Assembly: GCF_004117835.1 (NCBI RefSeq)
Contig: NZ_SDSC01000004.1
Location: forward strand, 182,669-246,668
DNA length: 64,000 bases
Source: Macrococcus sp. DPC7161
GTDB lineage: Bacteria; Bacillota; Bacilli; Staphylococcales; Staphylococcaceae
Direction of reading: 5' to 3'
Part shown: piece by piece, positions 21,850 through 32,901 of the stretch
How positions within the stretch are numbered: position 1 is the first letter of the stretch
How the letters are laid out: every line of letters begins with the position of its first letter
Made by a program: the position numbers and the translations under genes
Notes under the pieces: generated by a model
The model's input: the letters and a program-made list of their open reading frames with translations, nothing else
Databases searched by the model: none
What the model was told of the DNA's origin: nothing

Positions 21850-21908
21850 TTTACGAAATCATCTCCTTAGGATACAATGATAATGATTATCAATTATGCT
21901 AAGGAGAT
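21850..21908 (+). promoter_or_regulatory. Nitroreductase promoter with Fur box inside a larger inverted repeat
   Basis: Promoter TTTACG (21850-21855), 17-base spacer, TACAAT (21873-21878). TGATAATGATTATCA at 21878-21892 is a perfect 7-1-7 Fur box covering the expected transcription start. It is enclosed by perfect 10-bp arms ATCTCCTTAG (21861-21870) and CTAAGGAGAT (21899-21908). The right arm holds the Shine-Dalgarno sequence of the next gene. Iron-Fur repression is strongly suggested. Confidence 0.85.
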
Positions 21909-21914
21909 TTTTAT

Positions 21915-22448
21915 ATGGATTTTGAAACATTAGTTAAAACAAGACGTAGTATTAAGCAATACGAAGATACAACTGTAAATGATCAAGATGTTCAAGATGC
22001 TATTGAACTTGCTACATATGCACCAAACCATGGTATGAGAGAACCTTGGCGTATTGTTTGGGTGAAAAAGCATCGTGTCGCTGATTTTAGTCAGTTATTT
22101 GGTTCATTAAGTTTTAAAGGACAAACGGAAAAACAAGCACAATTTAATGATAAGTTAGCGCCATTGGCAGGTGTGTTGCTAGTTGTGGGTCCTAGAGACC
22201 GTCGCCAGAAAGAGCATTTAGAAGATGTTTTAGCTGTTGGTGGATTTATGCAGACTTTATCACTTGCTTTACATCAAAAGTCGATTGGAAGTTGTATTAA
22301 AACGCCAGGAACGATGTTTATTCCAGAGCTTAATGATGCTTTAAATATTCAAAAAGAAGAAATGCTTTATGGGCTTATTTATTTAACAGCGCAAACAAGT
22401 AATGAGATTAAAGAAAGAAAAAATAGCAATTTAATTAGCGAATTCTAA
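21915..22448 (+). CDS. Nitroreductase-family flavoprotein
   Basis: A 177-residue NAD(P)H nitroreductase-fold protein, short form. The FMN phosphate-binding start is TLVKTRRSIKQYEDTTV (5-21), followed by the conserved ATYAPNHGMREPWRIVWV at about 37-54. The later block VLAVGGFMQTLSLALHQKSIGSC near 98-120 is typical. Such enzymes reduce quinones, flavins or nitro compounds. The natural substrate is unknown. The upstream Fur box suggests derepression in low iron, so a role in iron release or flavin reduction is possible, but that is inference. RBS AAGGAG. Confidence 0.9.
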   Translation: MDFETLVKTRRSIKQYEDTTVNDQDVQDAIELATYAPNHGMREPWRIVWVKKHRVADFSQLFGSLSFKGQTEKQAQFNDKLAPLAGVLLVVGPRDRRQKEHLEDVLAVGGFMQTLSLALHQKSIGSCIKTPGTMFIPELNDALNIQKEEMLYGLIYLTAQTSNEIKERKNSNLISEF

Positions 22449-22459
22449 AGAATGCGTTA

Positions 22460-22489
22460 AAAAAAGAGGAACCGCAGTTCCTCTTTTTT
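22460..22489. terminator. Bidirectional terminator between nitroreductase and thioredoxin-like genes
   Basis: A 13-bp perfect stem AAAAAAGAGGAAC (22460-22472) with GTTCCTCTTTTTT (22477-22489). Each strand ends in a T-run. The stop codon of the minus-strand gene lies at its edge. Confidence 0.9.
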
Positions 22490-22808
22490 ATTGGATATTT
22501 TCTTTTAAAAATGCTTTAACTGATTCTGGTGTTTTAGCATTTGCTGAATGTAAATGCGCTAATTTTTCGCCATTTTTAAATAATAAAATACTTGGAATAC
22601 CCATTACATCATTTTCTGTCGCTGCTTCAGGTACTTGGTCGCGATTAATTTTGTACCATGTATATTCGTTATATTCATCAACGATTGGATCTATCCACAT
22701 ATCCATACGTGTACAATCTGGACACCAGTCCGCAAAGAATTTAACGATTACGATTTCATCTTGATTAATAATTTCTTGAAACTCTAAATATTGGCTGATT
22801 GTTCTCAC
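22488..22808 (-). CDS. Thioredoxin-family protein
   Basis: A 106-residue thioredoxin-like protein with active site WCPDC at about 28-32 (FFADWCPDCTRMDMWIDPIV) and the cis-proline block VMGIPSILLFKNGEKLAHLHSAN near 69-91. It closely follows the staphylococcal thioredoxin homologue beside the ArsC/Spx-like gene. I chose the GTG at 22808, giving VRTISQYLEF. The longer reading from 22868 adds an N-terminus the family lacks. The ribosome site (GGGGAATT) is modest. Its CPDC motif differs from the CGPC of housekeeping thioredoxin, so the redox partner may be specialised. Confidence 0.88.
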   Translation of the reverse strand: MRTISQYLEFQEIINQDEIVIVKFFADWCPDCTRMDMWIDPIVDEYNEYTWYKINRDQVPEAATENDVMGIPSILLFKNGEKLAHLHSANAKTPESVKAFLKENIQ

Positions 22809-22939
22809 AATAATTCCCCATTCTTTTTGTATTGATTTTATTATAGCGAAATTTGCGTATAGATTCAAAATTTAGACTTTCAGTTGTTAGAAAATTGAAA
22901 TATTGATACTATATTGTTAAGGATATGAGGAGGAATATA

Positions 22940-23293
22940 ATGATTAAATTTTATCAATTACCAAATTGTAGTACTTGTCGTACTGCTGCAAAATTTTTAA
23001 AAGACAATGGTGTGAGTTTTGAACCTATTTCAATTGTTGAACATACACCAACTGCAAAAGAATTTAAAGCAATCATTGATCAAACGGGTGTCGCTATTGA
23101 TAAGTTATTTAACGCTAATGGGACAAAGTTTAAATCACTTGGATTAAAAGAAAAATTATCAACATTACCAGAGGATGAAAAATTAGAATTATTAACATCA
23201 GACGGTATGTTAGTGAAGCGTCCACTTGCAGTTAATGGTAGCGCTATCACCCTTGGTTTTAAAGAAGATGAGTACCGTAAAACTTGGTTATAA
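22940..23293 (+). CDS. ArsC/Spx-family protein (YusI-like)
   Basis: A 117-residue thioredoxin-fold protein of the ArsC/Spx/MgsR family, with CSTC at 10-13 (FYQLPNCSTCRTAAKFL). The conserved ending is LLTSDGMLVKRPLAVNGSAITLGFKEDEY, including the RP motif. It lacks the C-terminal features of Spx itself and best fits the YusI-type protein encoded beside gcvH in Bacillus and staphylococci. Whether it acts as a reductase or RNA-polymerase-binding regulator is not known. The ATG at 22940 follows GAGGAGG; the upstream start at 22925 lies within that site. Confidence 0.9.
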   Translation: MIKFYQLPNCSTCRTAAKFLKDNGVSFEPISIVEHTPTAKEFKAIIDQTGVAIDKLFNANGTKFKSLGLKEKLSTLPEDEKLELLTSDGMLVKRPLAVNGSAITLGFKEDEYRKTWL

Positions 23294-23365
23294 AATATAT
23301 TGAATATTTAACCTACATGTGAGATTATTATAAGTGTTAGATAAAATACTTGGAGGGGAATTGTA

Positions 23366-23734
23366 ATGACTACAAAATTTTCTAAAGACCATGAATGGGT
23401 AAAATCTGAAGGATCTGTAAAAACAATTGGTATTACTGACTTTGCACAATCTGAATTAGGGGATATCGTTTTCGTTGAGCTTCCTGAAGTTGGAGACGAA
23501 ATCAAAGCTGGTGAACCATTTGGTAGTGTTGAATCAGTTAAAACTGTTTCTGAATTATACGCACCAATCACTGGTAAAGTTGTTGAAATCAACGAAGAAC
23601 TTGAAGATAGTCCAGAATTAGTTAACGAATCTGCAATGGACGGCGCTTGGATGGTTAAAGTTGAAGCGGCTGACGAAGCTGAGTTAGATGAGTTAATGGA
23701 TCAAGCACAATATGATGAAATGATTAATGCATAA
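23366..23734 (+). CDS. gcvH: Glycine cleavage system H protein
   Basis: A 122-residue lipoyl-carrier protein. The lipoylated Lys59 sits in [16 protein letters not shown], preceded by [13 protein letters not shown]. As H protein it shuttles the aminomethyl arm of glycine. In Firmicutes GcvH also receives octanoate and passes lipoyl groups on to other complexes, which links it to LipA encoded at 38.7 kb. No gcvT or gcvP gene is nearby, as is usual in staphylococci. RBS GGAGGGG; followed by a terminator. Confidence 0.96.
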   Translation: MTTKFSKDHEWVKSEGSVKTIGITDFAQSELGDIVFVELPEVGDEIKAGEPFGSVESVKTVSELYAPITGKVVEINEELEDSPELVNESAMDGAWMVKVEAADEAELDELMDQAQYDEMINA

Positions 23735-23745
23735 ATGTTATAATT

Positions 23746-23776
23746 TCCTTGATGAGATATCATCAAGGATTTTTTT
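23746..23776 (+). terminator. Terminator after gcvH
   Basis: A 10-bp stem TCCTTGATGA/TCATCAAGGA (23746-23755, 23760-23769), followed by a T-run. Confidence 0.88.
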
Positions 23777-23803
23777 ATAACTTCATAATGAAAAGGTGAT
23801 TAT

Positions 23804-24205
23804 ATGTCTGTAATTCAGAAAGTCATTATTGTTGAAGGTAAGAATGACAAGTTGAAATTAAAAGAGGTATTAAATGAACCGGTGCATATTATTTGTACGC
23901 ATGGCACGATGGGTATTGCGAAACTTGATAATATGTATGACGATCTTATCGGTAGCCAAGTCTTTGTGATGACTGATCCAGATAAAGCAGGTCGTAAGAT
24001 TCGTAGTTGGTTTAAGCGTCATTTAAGTGAAGCAGCACATATATATATTGATTCAAAGTATGGAGAAGTAGGCAATGCACCTGTAGATTATTTAGCGAAA
24101 ATATTAACAAAAAATGATTTTGAAGTGTTGCCATGTTTTGAAATGAAAGGTAAAAATTTTAATTATGAGTTTAATCAAAGATTTGCAAATGGATTCGCCA
24201 TCTAA
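23804..24205 (+). CDS. Toprim-domain protein (YusF-like)
   Basis: A 133-residue protein that is essentially one Toprim domain. The catalytic Glu lies in KVIIVEGKNDKLKLK at about 6-20. The DxD-type motif lies in VFVMTDPDKAGRKIRSWFKRHL near 66-87. Small stand-alone Toprim proteins resemble RNase M5 and the primase fold. This one matches the family encoded beside gcvH and metNIQ in Bacillus (yusF). The nucleic-acid substrate is unknown. RBS AAGGTG. The next gene starts inside its last 41 bases. Confidence 0.88.
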   Translation: MSVIQKVIIVEGKNDKLKLKEVLNEPVHIICTHGTMGIAKLDNMYDDLIGSQVFVMTDPDKAGRKIRSWFKRHLSEAAHIYIDSKYGEVGNAPVDYLAKILTKNDFEVLPCFEMKGKNFNYEFNQRFANGFAI

Positions 24206-24464
24206 TATACAGATTATATTTGGCTTTACACCATTTTGCGCAACGTGTAAAATGGCCGAACATATGTTGAAGATTGCAACTGAAAGTTTAAGTTTAACAT
24301 ATGCTGCGATTGACCTAAATTACGAACAATCATTTATTGCGCAAAATGAGATTATGAGTGTGCCTGTGTTGGTTATCATCCAAGAACAAGAAGTGAAAGA
24401 AATCATTTATCGATTTGAATCGGTCATGAATTTATATCAAATTTTAAAAAAATACGTTGACTAG
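24165..24464 (+). CDS. Thioredoxin-like protein (YusE-like)
   Basis: A 99-residue thioredoxin-fold protein with CATC redox motif at 25-28 (FGFTPFCATCKMAEHML) and a cis-proline in MSVPVLVIIQEQEV near 66. It overlaps the toprim gene by 41 bases. No clear ribosome site is visible, so translation is probably coupled. A second ATG at 24189 is possible. The place between the toprim gene and the metNIQ leader matches yusE in Bacillus. Substrate unknown. Confidence 0.82.
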   Translation: MSLIKDLQMDSPSNIQIIFGFTPFCATCKMAEHMLKIATESLSLTYAAIDLNYEQSFIAQNEIMSVPVLVIIQEQEVKEIIYRFESVMNLYQILKKYVD

Positions 24465-24507
24465 TTATCGGGAATGTTTTATTATTGTAACTAATTTAAT
24501 AACTTAA

Positions 24508-24613
24508 TACTCTTATCAAGAGTGGTGGAGGGATGTGCCCTATGAAGCCCGGCAACCGTCTGTAAAGAAATGGTGCCAATTCACATAAAGTAGATGACTT
24601 TAGAAGATGAGAG
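24508..24613 (+). ncRNA. SAM-I riboswitch (S-box leader)
   Basis: The leader begins CTCTTATCAAGAGTGGTGGA (from 24510) and continues with GGGA and CCCTATGAAGCCCGGCAACC, ending GATGAGAG. These are the conserved S-box core segments: the P1/P2 kink-turn region, the GAAGCCCGGCAACC block and the closing P1. It binds S-adenosylmethionine. A terminator hairpin immediately downstream gives transcriptional attenuation of the methionine transporter. Confidence 0.95.
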
Positions 24614-24627
24614 AGATGGTTTTCGAC

Positions 24628-24663
24628 GTCTTTCTTATGTTTTTTTAAGAAAGACTTTTTTTA
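24628..24663 (+). terminator. Riboswitch-controlled terminator
   Basis: Stem GTCTTTCTTA (24628-24637) with TAAGAAAGAC (24646-24655), then a T-run. It is the expression platform of the S-box, stopping transcription before metN when SAM is bound. Confidence 0.9.
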
Positions 24664-24679
24664 TTGAGGAGGAATCAAA

Positions 24680-25705
24680 TTGATTCAATTAGTAGATGTT
24701 GTTAAACAATTTACAACACGTAAAGGAAAGATTACTGCAGTTGATCATGTCAATTTAAATATTGAAGATGGTCAAATATACGGCATTATTGGTTTTAGTG
24801 GTGCAGGTAAAAGTACATTAATTCGAATGTTTAATGGTCTGGAATTACCTACTTCAGGCGATGTTATTATTCACGGAGATAAAATTAATCAATTATCTAA
24901 GCAAGCTTTATTAAAGAAAAGACAAAAAATATCTATGATATTCCAACATTTTAATTTATTGTGGAGCAGAACGGTATTTGACAATATCGCATTACCTTTA
25001 GAAATCGCGGGCGTTGATAAATCGACTCGTATAAAGAAAGTGAATGAATTGATTAAACTTGTTGGTTTAGAAGGAAGAGAACATGCATATCCGTCAGAGT
25101 TGTCTGGTGGACAAAAACAGCGCGTAGGTATTGCGCGTGCATTAAGTAATGATCCAACAGTGTTGCTTTGTGATGAAGCGACAAGCGCATTAGACCCACA
25201 AACGACTGATGAAATATTAGAATTACTTGTTAATATTAACAAACAACTTAACTTAACAATCGTTTTAATTACACATGAAATGGAAGTTATCCGTAAAATT
25301 TGTCATCGTGTAGCGGTAATGGAGCATGGTAAAGTTGTTGAGGAAGGTACAGTATTAGATGTGTTTAATCATCCTAAAACAGAAATTTCTAAACGATTTG
25401 TAAGAGATGATATTCAAGACAGTGAGATTGAAACATCAATTGAAGAAATTAAAGAAGCATATCCTACAGGAAGTATTTTGAGACTTAAGTTTGTAGGGTC
25501 ATCAACAGGTCAACCAATTGTTAGCCGTGTGATTAAAAAGTATGGATTAGATATGAATATTCTTGCAGGTAATGTCAAACATACTCAAGCAGGATCATTT
25601 GGAAATCTAATTGTTCATGTTGAGGCGGTAAATGGTTCGTTAACACCTATTACTGAAGAATTAAGAGATCACGGTGTAGAAATGGAGGTTGAACGCCATG
25701 GATAG
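24680..25705 (+). CDS. metN: Methionine ABC transporter ATP-binding protein
   Basis: A 341-residue ATPase of the methionine importer. Walker A is GFSGAGKST (about 39-47), the Q-loop is IFQHFN, the signature [15 protein letters not shown] is near 138, Walker B is [13 protein letters not shown] near 160, and the switch histidine is in LITHEM. The C-terminal 95 residues are the ACT-like NIL domain that senses methionine. The start is TTG (24680), 7 bases after GAGGAGG, giving [11 protein letters not shown]. It is first in the SAM-riboswitch-controlled operon and overlaps metI by 8 bases. Confidence 0.96.
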   Translation: MIQLVDVVKQFTTRKGKITAVDHVNLNIEDGQIYGIIGFSGAGKSTLIRMFNGLELPTSGDVIIHGDKINQLSKQALLKKRQKISMIFQHFNLLWSRTVFDNIALPLEIAGVDKSTRIKKVNELIKLVGLEGREHAYPSELSGGQKQRVGIARALSNDPTVLLCDEATSALDPQTTDEILELLVNINKQLNLTIVLITHEMEVIRKICHRVAVMEHGKVVEEGTVLDVFNHPKTEISKRFVRDDIQDSEIETSIEEIKEAYPTGSILRLKFVGSSTGQPIVSRVIKKYGLDMNILAGNVKHTQAGSFGNLIVHVEAVNGSLTPITEELRDHGVEMEVERHG

Positions 25706-26390
25706 TTTTATTCAAACATTAACAGATATGTTAAGCATGAAAAATGTCGTATGGGAAGATGTGTGGACAGCAACTTTTGAAACATTATCCATGACATTTA
25801 TTTCAGCATTTTTTACATTTATCTTTGGTTTAATTATCGGATTAATTTTATTTTTAACATCTAGAAGTCAATCTAAAGTTGCAAGAATTTTTTATAGTAT
25901 TACTGCATTTTTAGTAAATTTATTTAGAGCGATTCCTTTTATCATTTTAATCTTATTGTTATTCCCGTTTACGAATTTGATTATGAATACAATCAGTGGC
26001 GTTAAAGGAGCTTTACCAGCTTTAATTATAGGAGCAGCGCCATTTTATGCACGATTAGTTGAAATTGGATTAAAAGAAATAGATAAAGGGGTTATCGAAG
26101 CGGTTGAATCAATGGGAGCGAACACTTGGACTTTAATTAGAAAAGTATTGATACCAGAGAGTTTACCAGCAATTGTATCAGGAATAACAGTAACAACGAT
26201 TGCACTTGTTGGATCAACTGCAATTGCCGGCGTAATTGGTGCAGGTGGTTTAGGTAACTTAGCGTATTTAGTTGGATTCACACGTGCACAAAATGATGTT
26301 ATTTTTGTTTCAACAATTTTAATTTTAGTAATTGTATTTGTGATTCAACTTGTGGGTGACGTACTTACAAAAAAACTTGATAAACGTTAA
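25698..26390 (+). CDS. metI: Methionine ABC transporter permease
   Basis: A 230-residue membrane permease with about five hydrophobic helices. The EAA coupling loop is [36 protein letters not shown] (about 120-155), typical of binding-protein-dependent importers. The ATG at 25698 (MDSFIQT) is chosen because TGGAGG sits just before it. The longer frame from 25689 begins inside that site. It overlaps metN and is followed by the lipoprotein gene; Bacillus calls the homologue metP. Confidence 0.95.
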   Translation: MDSFIQTLTDMLSMKNVVWEDVWTATFETLSMTFISAFFTFIFGLIIGLILFLTSRSQSKVARIFYSITAFLVNLFRAIPFIILILLLFPFTNLIMNTISGVKGALPALIIGAAPFYARLVEIGLKEIDKGVIEAVESMGANTWTLIRKVLIPESLPAIVSGITVTTIALVGSTAIAGVIGAGGLGNLAYLVGFTRAQNDVIFVSTILILVIVFVIQLVGDVLTKKLDKR

Positions 26391-26452
26391 TTTAGTATCT
26401 TCATCCTAACGGGTGTAAATATAAATAAATAAAAAATAAGGGAAGTGTCTAA

Positions 26453-27268
26453 ATGAAAAAATTATTTTATTTCGTATTAACAGCAGCATTAATTTTAGTT
26501 TTAGCAGCATGTGGAAAAGAAGATAAATCAAAAGATGATAAAACGATTACAGTCGGAGCATCTCCAACACCTCATACTGAAATTTTAGAACAAGCAAAAG
26601 CAGCACTTAAAAAAGAAGGTTATACATTAAAAATTAAAACAATTAACGATTACACAACACCTAACCGTTTAGTAAATGATGGTGATATTGATGCGAACTT
26701 CTTTCAACATACACCTTATTTAGAAACTGAGAAGAAATCAAAAGGATATAAAATCGAATCTGCAGGTAACGTTCATATCGAACCAATGGCTGTATACTCT
26801 AAAAAAATTAAAGATTTAAAAGACTTGAAAAAAGGTGCAACAGTTTATGTATCTAATAACCCAGCTGAAGAAGGTCGATTCTTATCATTCTTCACTAAAG
26901 CAGGTTTGATTACATTAAAAGACGGTGTTGATCCTGTAAAAGCAACATTTAAAGATATTAAAGAAAATAAAAAAGATATTCAATTCAACAATAAACAAGC
27001 AGCAGAATTTTTAGCTAAAACATACAACAATGGTGAAGGCGATGCAGTCATCATTAACTCAAACGTAGCATTAGCGAACAAATTAAATCCAGTTAAAGAT
27101 TCAATTGCAATTGAAAGCAAAGATTCACCTTACGCAAATTTAATTGCAGTTCAAGAAGGTCATAAAAATGATGAAAAAATTAAAGCATTAATTAAAGTAC
27201 TTCAATCTAAAGAAATTCAAGATTTCATTACAAAAAAATATGACGGTTCAGTTATTCCAGCGAAATAA
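26453..27268 (+). CDS. metQ: Methionine-binding lipoprotein
   Basis: A 271-residue substrate-binding lipoprotein (NlpA/MetQ family). The lipobox LAAC is at about 17-20 (LVLAACGKEDK), so Cys20 is lipidated by Lgt and anchors the protein outside the membrane. Family blocks are VGASPTPHTEIL near 34, TINDYTTPNRLVNDGDIDANFFQHTPYLE near 61, and VYVSNNPAEEGRFL near 131. It delivers D/L-methionine to MetNI. RBS GGGAAG; a terminator closes the operon. Confidence 0.95.
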   Translation: MKKLFYFVLTAALILVLAACGKEDKSKDDKTITVGASPTPHTEILEQAKAALKKEGYTLKIKTINDYTTPNRLVNDGDIDANFFQHTPYLETEKKSKGYKIESAGNVHIEPMAVYSKKIKDLKDLKKGATVYVSNNPAEEGRFLSFFTKAGLITLKDGVDPVKATFKDIKENKKDIQFNNKQAAEFLAKTYNNGEGDAVIINSNVALANKLNPVKDSIAIESKDSPYANLIAVQEGHKNDEKIKALIKVLQSKEIQDFITKKYDGSVIPAK

Positions 27269-27278
27269 TCACCGTACC

Positions 27279-27307
27279 AAACACTCACATCATGTGAGTG
27301 TTTTTTT
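27279..27307 (+). terminator. Terminator after metQ
   Basis: Stem AACACTCAC/GTGAGTGTT (27280-27288, 27294-27302) followed by TTTTT. Confidence 0.85.
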
Positions 27308-27421
27308 GTTAAAAAAATTGATGCAATGCTAATTGAGTAAATTATCATTTACCAATTCTATGATTCATCTTAATGTAGTAAACAATTTACACTATTTTAT
27401 ATATTTTTTTGACTCAATTAA

Positions 27422-27450
27422 TTCATTCTACTAGGTATTTACGTTATAAT
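27422..27450 (+). promoter_or_regulatory. Probable sufCDSUB promoter
   Basis: TTCATT (27422-27427), 17-base spacer, TATAAT (27445-27450), about 97 bases before sufC. The remaining metQ-sufC spacer is AT-rich. It contains a weak AATCTAG/CTAGATT inverted repeat and no recognisable gene or metal-regulator box. Confidence 0.6.
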
Positions 27451-27546
27451 GAAAAGGTGATTGAAATCTAGTGCTTTTGACTCTAGATTAAAATTATTAT
27501 AAACTAAAAGACACGAATATAAATATATGCTGGAGGGAAATACATT

Positions 27547-28320
27547 ATGGCATCAGTTTTAGAAATTAAGGATTTACATGTTCAAATCGAAGGTAAGGAA
27601 ATTTTAAAAGGGGTTAACCTTACTATTAAGCAAGGTGAAGTTCATGCAATCATGGGACCAAATGGTACTGGTAAATCAACTTTATCAAGCGCAATCATGG
27701 GTCACCCTAAATATGAAGTGACTAAAGGTGAAGTTTTATTAGATGGCGAAAACGTATTAGAAATGGAAGTTGACGAAAGAGCACAAGCAGGTCTTTTCTT
27801 AGCGATGCAATACCCATCTGAAATTTCAGGTGTTACAAATGCAGACTTCTTACGTTCTGCGATCAACTCACGTCGTGAAGAAGGTCAAGAAATCAACTTA
27901 ATGCAATTCATCAAAAAGTTAGATAAGAAAATGGAATTTTTAGAAATGGATTTAGACATGGCACAACGCTATTTAAATGAAGGTTTCTCAGGCGGAGAAA
28001 AGAAACGTAATGAAATCCTTCAATTAATGATGTTAGAACCTAAATTCGCTATTTTAGATGAAATTGACTCAGGTTTAGATATCGATGCATTAAAAGTTGT
28101 TTCTAAAGGAATCAATGAAATGCGTGGAGAAAACTTTGGTTGCTTAATCATTACGCACTACCAACGTTTATTAAATTACATTACACCTGATTTCGTTCAC
28201 GTTATGATGCAAGGTAAAGTTGTTAAATCTGGTGGAGAAGAGTTAGCAAAACGTCTTGAAGCTGAAGGTTACGACTGGATTAAACAAGAATTAAACATCC
28301 AAGATGCAGAAGTGAAGTAA
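27547..28320 (+). CDS. sufC: Fe-S cluster assembly ATPase SufC
   Basis: A 257-residue ABC-type ATPase of the SufBCD scaffold. Walker A is GPNGTGKST (about 37-45), the signature [12 protein letters not shown] near 148, Walker [13 protein letters not shown] near 169 and the H-loop LIITHY. ATP hydrolysis drives conformational change during cluster assembly on SufB-SufD. It is the first gene of sufCDSUB, which is the only de novo cluster system known in most Firmicutes and is essential in S. aureus. RBS GGAGGG. Confidence 0.97.
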   Translation: MASVLEIKDLHVQIEGKEILKGVNLTIKQGEVHAIMGPNGTGKSTLSSAIMGHPKYEVTKGEVLLDGENVLEMEVDERAQAGLFLAMQYPSEISGVTNADFLRSAINSRREEGQEINLMQFIKKLDKKMEFLEMDLDMAQRYLNEGFSGGEKKRNEILQLMMLEPKFAILDEIDSGLDIDALKVVSKGINEMRGENFGCLIITHYQRLLNYITPDFVHVMMQGKVVKSGGEELAKRLEAEGYDWIKQELNIQDAEVK

Positions 28321-28339
28321 TTAACTAGGAGGAACTGTA

Positions 28340-29644
28340 ATGAGTGAAGTAATCGATGTAACAAATGATATTTTGGTTCAGTTCTCAAAAAAGTATAATG
28401 AACCAACTTGGATGTCTGAATTACGTACGAATGCATTTGAACGTTTAAATTCAATTGACATGCCAAAACCTGATAAAACTAAAATTGATAAATGGGCTTT
28501 CAATAAAGTTCATCATAAAGATGTTGAAAGTACTGTATATAATTCTAAATCTGAATTGCCTGAAGCGGTTAAAAATGTTGTAGATTTAGATACAATTAAA
28601 AATTTATACGTTCAACACAACAATACAAAAGCATTTTTAGAATTAGATGCTGCATTAGTTGAACAAGGTGTGATTGTTGATAACATTCAATCAGCAATGG
28701 AAAAACACAGCGATTTAGTAAAAGAATACTTTATGACTGATGGTGTAAAAGTTGATGAACATCGCTTAACTGCATTACATGCAGCATTATTAAACGGTGG
28801 TATCTTCGTTTATGTACCTAAGAATGTTGTGATTGATACACCAATTCAAATGGTTGTTTTACATGACGATGAAAAAGTAAATTTATTTAATCATGTATTA
28901 ATTGTTGCAGATGAGAGTGCAGAAGTAACTTATGTTGAAAACTACATTTCTACTATTGAATCTACTGATAAACAATTAAATATCATTTCAGAAGTAATTG
29001 CTAAAGACAATGCAAAAATTACATATGGTGCAGTAGATTTCTTGTGTAAAGGATTTACTGGACATGTAATGCGTCGTGGTGTCGCAGCGAAAGACGCAAC
29101 TATTGACTGGGCTTTAGGATTAATGAATGATGGCGATACAATCAACGATAATACAACTTATTTAATGGGTGATAACTCATCATCTGACTTAAAAACTGTT
29201 GTTGTTGGTCGTGGTAAACAAAAATTAAACTTTACGACTCAAATTATTCAATATGGTAAAAATTCAGTAGGCCATATTTTAAAACATGGTGTTATGAAAG
29301 ATGAAGCATCTTCAATCTTCAATGGTATCGGTCATATTAAACATGGTGGTACTAAAGCAGATGCACAACAAGAATCACGTGTATTAATGTTATCTGAAAA
29401 AGCACGTGGAGATGCAAACCCAATTTTATTAATTGATGAAGATGATGTAACAGCAGGACATGCTGCATCAGTTGGTAAAGTTGATCCAATGCAATTATTC
29501 TATTTAATGAGTCGTGGTATTTCTAAACAAGAAGCTGAGCGTTTAGTCATTCACGGTTTCTTAGCACCGGTTGTAAACGAATTACCAATCGAAGCAGTTA
29601 AACGCCAGTTAACAGATGTTATTGAATTAAAAGTTAGAGGATAG
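28340..29644 (+). CDS. sufD: Fe-S cluster scaffold protein SufD
   Basis: A 434-residue SufB/SufD-family protein with the beta-helix core (about 150-390: ALLNGGIFVYVPKNVVIDTPIQ, then repeats ending [21 protein letters not shown]). The conserved histidine region GHAASVGKVD near 374 and the final helix APVVNELPIEAVKRQL are present. It pairs with SufB and SufC. Located 19 bases after sufC with AGGAGGAAC before its ATG. Confidence 0.96.
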   Translation: MSEVIDVTNDILVQFSKKYNEPTWMSELRTNAFERLNSIDMPKPDKTKIDKWAFNKVHHKDVESTVYNSKSELPEAVKNVVDLDTIKNLYVQHNNTKAFLELDAALVEQGVIVDNIQSAMEKHSDLVKEYFMTDGVKVDEHRLTALHAALLNGGIFVYVPKNVVIDTPIQMVVLHDDEKVNLFNHVLIVADESAEVTYVENYISTIESTDKQLNIISEVIAKDNAKITYGAVDFLCKGFTGHVMRRGVAAKDATIDWALGLMNDGDTINDNTTYLMGDNSSSDLKTVVVGRGKQKLNFTTQIIQYGKNSVGHILKHGVMKDEASSIFNGIGHIKHGGTKADAQQESRVLMLSEKARGDANPILLIDEDDVTAGHAASVGKVDPMQLFYLMSRGISKQEAERLVIHGFLAPVVNELPIEAVKRQLTDVIELKVRG

Positions 29645-31355
<1,711 letters not shown>

Positions 31356-31375
31356 TTTAAAAGGAGTGATTTAAT

Positions 31376-32773
31376 TTGGCTAAAAAAGCACCTGATGTAG
31401 GGGATTACAAATATGGATTCCATGATAAAGACGTTTCTATTTTCCGTTCTGAACGTGGATTAACTGAAGAAATCGTACGCGAGATATCAAAAATGAAAGA
31501 AGAACCTGAGTGGATGTTAAACTTCCGCTTAAAATCATTAAAACAATTCTATAAAATGCCAATGCCAATGTGGGGTGGAGATTTATCAGAATTAAACTTT
31601 GATGAAATCACATACTACGTTAAGCCATCTGAGCATACAGAACGTTCTTGGGATGAAGTGCCTGAAGAAATTAAAAATACATTTGATAAATTAGGTATTC
31701 CTGAAGCTGAACAAAAATATTTAGCGGGTGTATCTGCACAATATGAATCTGAAGTTGTTTACCACAACATGCAAGAAGATTTAGAAGCTCAAGGCATTAT
31801 CTTTAAAGATACAGATTCAGCATTACGTGAAAATGAAGATATTTTCAAAGAGCATTTTGGAAGTGTTATTCCGCCTGCAGATAATAAATTCGCAGCGCTA
31901 AACTCAGCAGTTTGGTCTGGTGGATCATTCATTTACGTACCTAAAAACGTTAAATTAGAAACACCATTACAAGCATACTTCCGTATCAACTCTGAAAACA
32001 TGGGTCAATTTGAACGTACATTAATCATTGTTGATGAAGGTGCAAGTGTACATTATGTTGAAGGTTGTACAGCGCCAGTTTATACAACAAATTCATTACA
32101 CTCAGCAGTTGTTGAAATCATTGTTAAAAAAGACGCATATTGCCGTTATACAACAATTCAAAACTGGGCAAATAACGTGTATAACTTAGTTACAAAACGT
32201 ACATTTGTTTATGAAAACGGAACAATGGAATGGATTGATGGTAACATCGGTTCTAAATTAACGATGAAATACCCAGCATGTTATTTATTAGGTGAAGGTG
32301 CTCGAGGTATGACATTATCTATCGCTTTAGCTGGTAAAGGACAAGTTCAAGATGCTGGTGCAAAAATGATGCACATGGCTCCAAACACGTCTTCTACAAT
32401 TGTTTCTAAATCGATTTCTAAACAAGGTGGTAAAGTAGTATATCGTGGTATCGTTCATTTTGGACGTAAAGCTACAGGTGCACGTTCAAATATCGAATGT
32501 GATACTTTAATTATGGATAATGAGTCTACATCAGATACGATTCCATATAATGAAGTAATGAATGATAACATCTCATTAGAACATGAAGCGAAAGTTTCTA
32601 AAGTATCAGAAGAACAATTATTCTACTTAATGAGCCGTGGTATTTCAGAAGAAGAAGCAACTGAAATGATCGTAATGGGCTTTATTGAACCATTTACAAA
32701 AGAATTACCAATGGAATATGCAGTAGAAATGAACCGTTTAATCAAGTTTGAAATGGAAGGTTCTATCGGATAA
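31376..32773 (+). CDS. sufB: Fe-S cluster scaffold protein SufB
   Basis: A 465-residue scaffold on which clusters form with SufC and SufD. Conserved blocks are [21 protein letters not shown] near 38, [35 protein letters not shown] near 170, [10 protein letters not shown] near 224 with the conserved cysteine, and [23 protein letters not shown] near 400. The start is TTG at 31376, preceded by AAGGAGTG. Last gene of the operon, followed by a terminator. Confidence 0.97.
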   Translation: MAKKAPDVGDYKYGFHDKDVSIFRSERGLTEEIVREISKMKEEPEWMLNFRLKSLKQFYKMPMPMWGGDLSELNFDEITYYVKPSEHTERSWDEVPEEIKNTFDKLGIPEAEQKYLAGVSAQYESEVVYHNMQEDLEAQGIIFKDTDSALRENEDIFKEHFGSVIPPADNKFAALNSAVWSGGSFIYVPKNVKLETPLQAYFRINSENMGQFERTLIIVDEGASVHYVEGCTAPVYTTNSLHSAVVEIIVKKDAYCRYTTIQNWANNVYNLVTKRTFVYENGTMEWIDGNIGSKLTMKYPACYLLGEGARGMTLSIALAGKGQVQDAGAKMMHMAPNTSSTIVSKSISKQGGKVVYRGIVHFGRKATGARSNIECDTLIMDNESTSDTIPYNEVMNDNISLEHEAKVSKVSEEQLFYLMSRGISEEEATEMIVMGFIEPFTKELPMEYAVEMNRLIKFEMEGSIG

Positions 32774-32788
32774 TTTCAGTTGAATTTT

Positions 32789-32819
32789 AAGAGATCAGTA
32801 TATGCTGGTCTCTTTTTTA
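32789..32819 (+). terminator. Terminator of the suf operon
   Basis: A 10-bp stem AAGAGATCAG/CTGGTCTCTT with one G-U, followed by TTTTT. Confidence 0.85.
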
Positions 32820-32901
32820 TTGTTTCTATCAGTAAAAAATGTAGCATTTATTTAATTTTTAGGGTAACCTATTTAAGTACGAAAAGAGAGGAGGGCATTT
32901 C

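Noticed and set aside
24505..24613. T-box leader before metN
   Set aside because: No T-box sequence or specifier loop; the segments are clearly those of an S-box (SAM-I) riboswitch.
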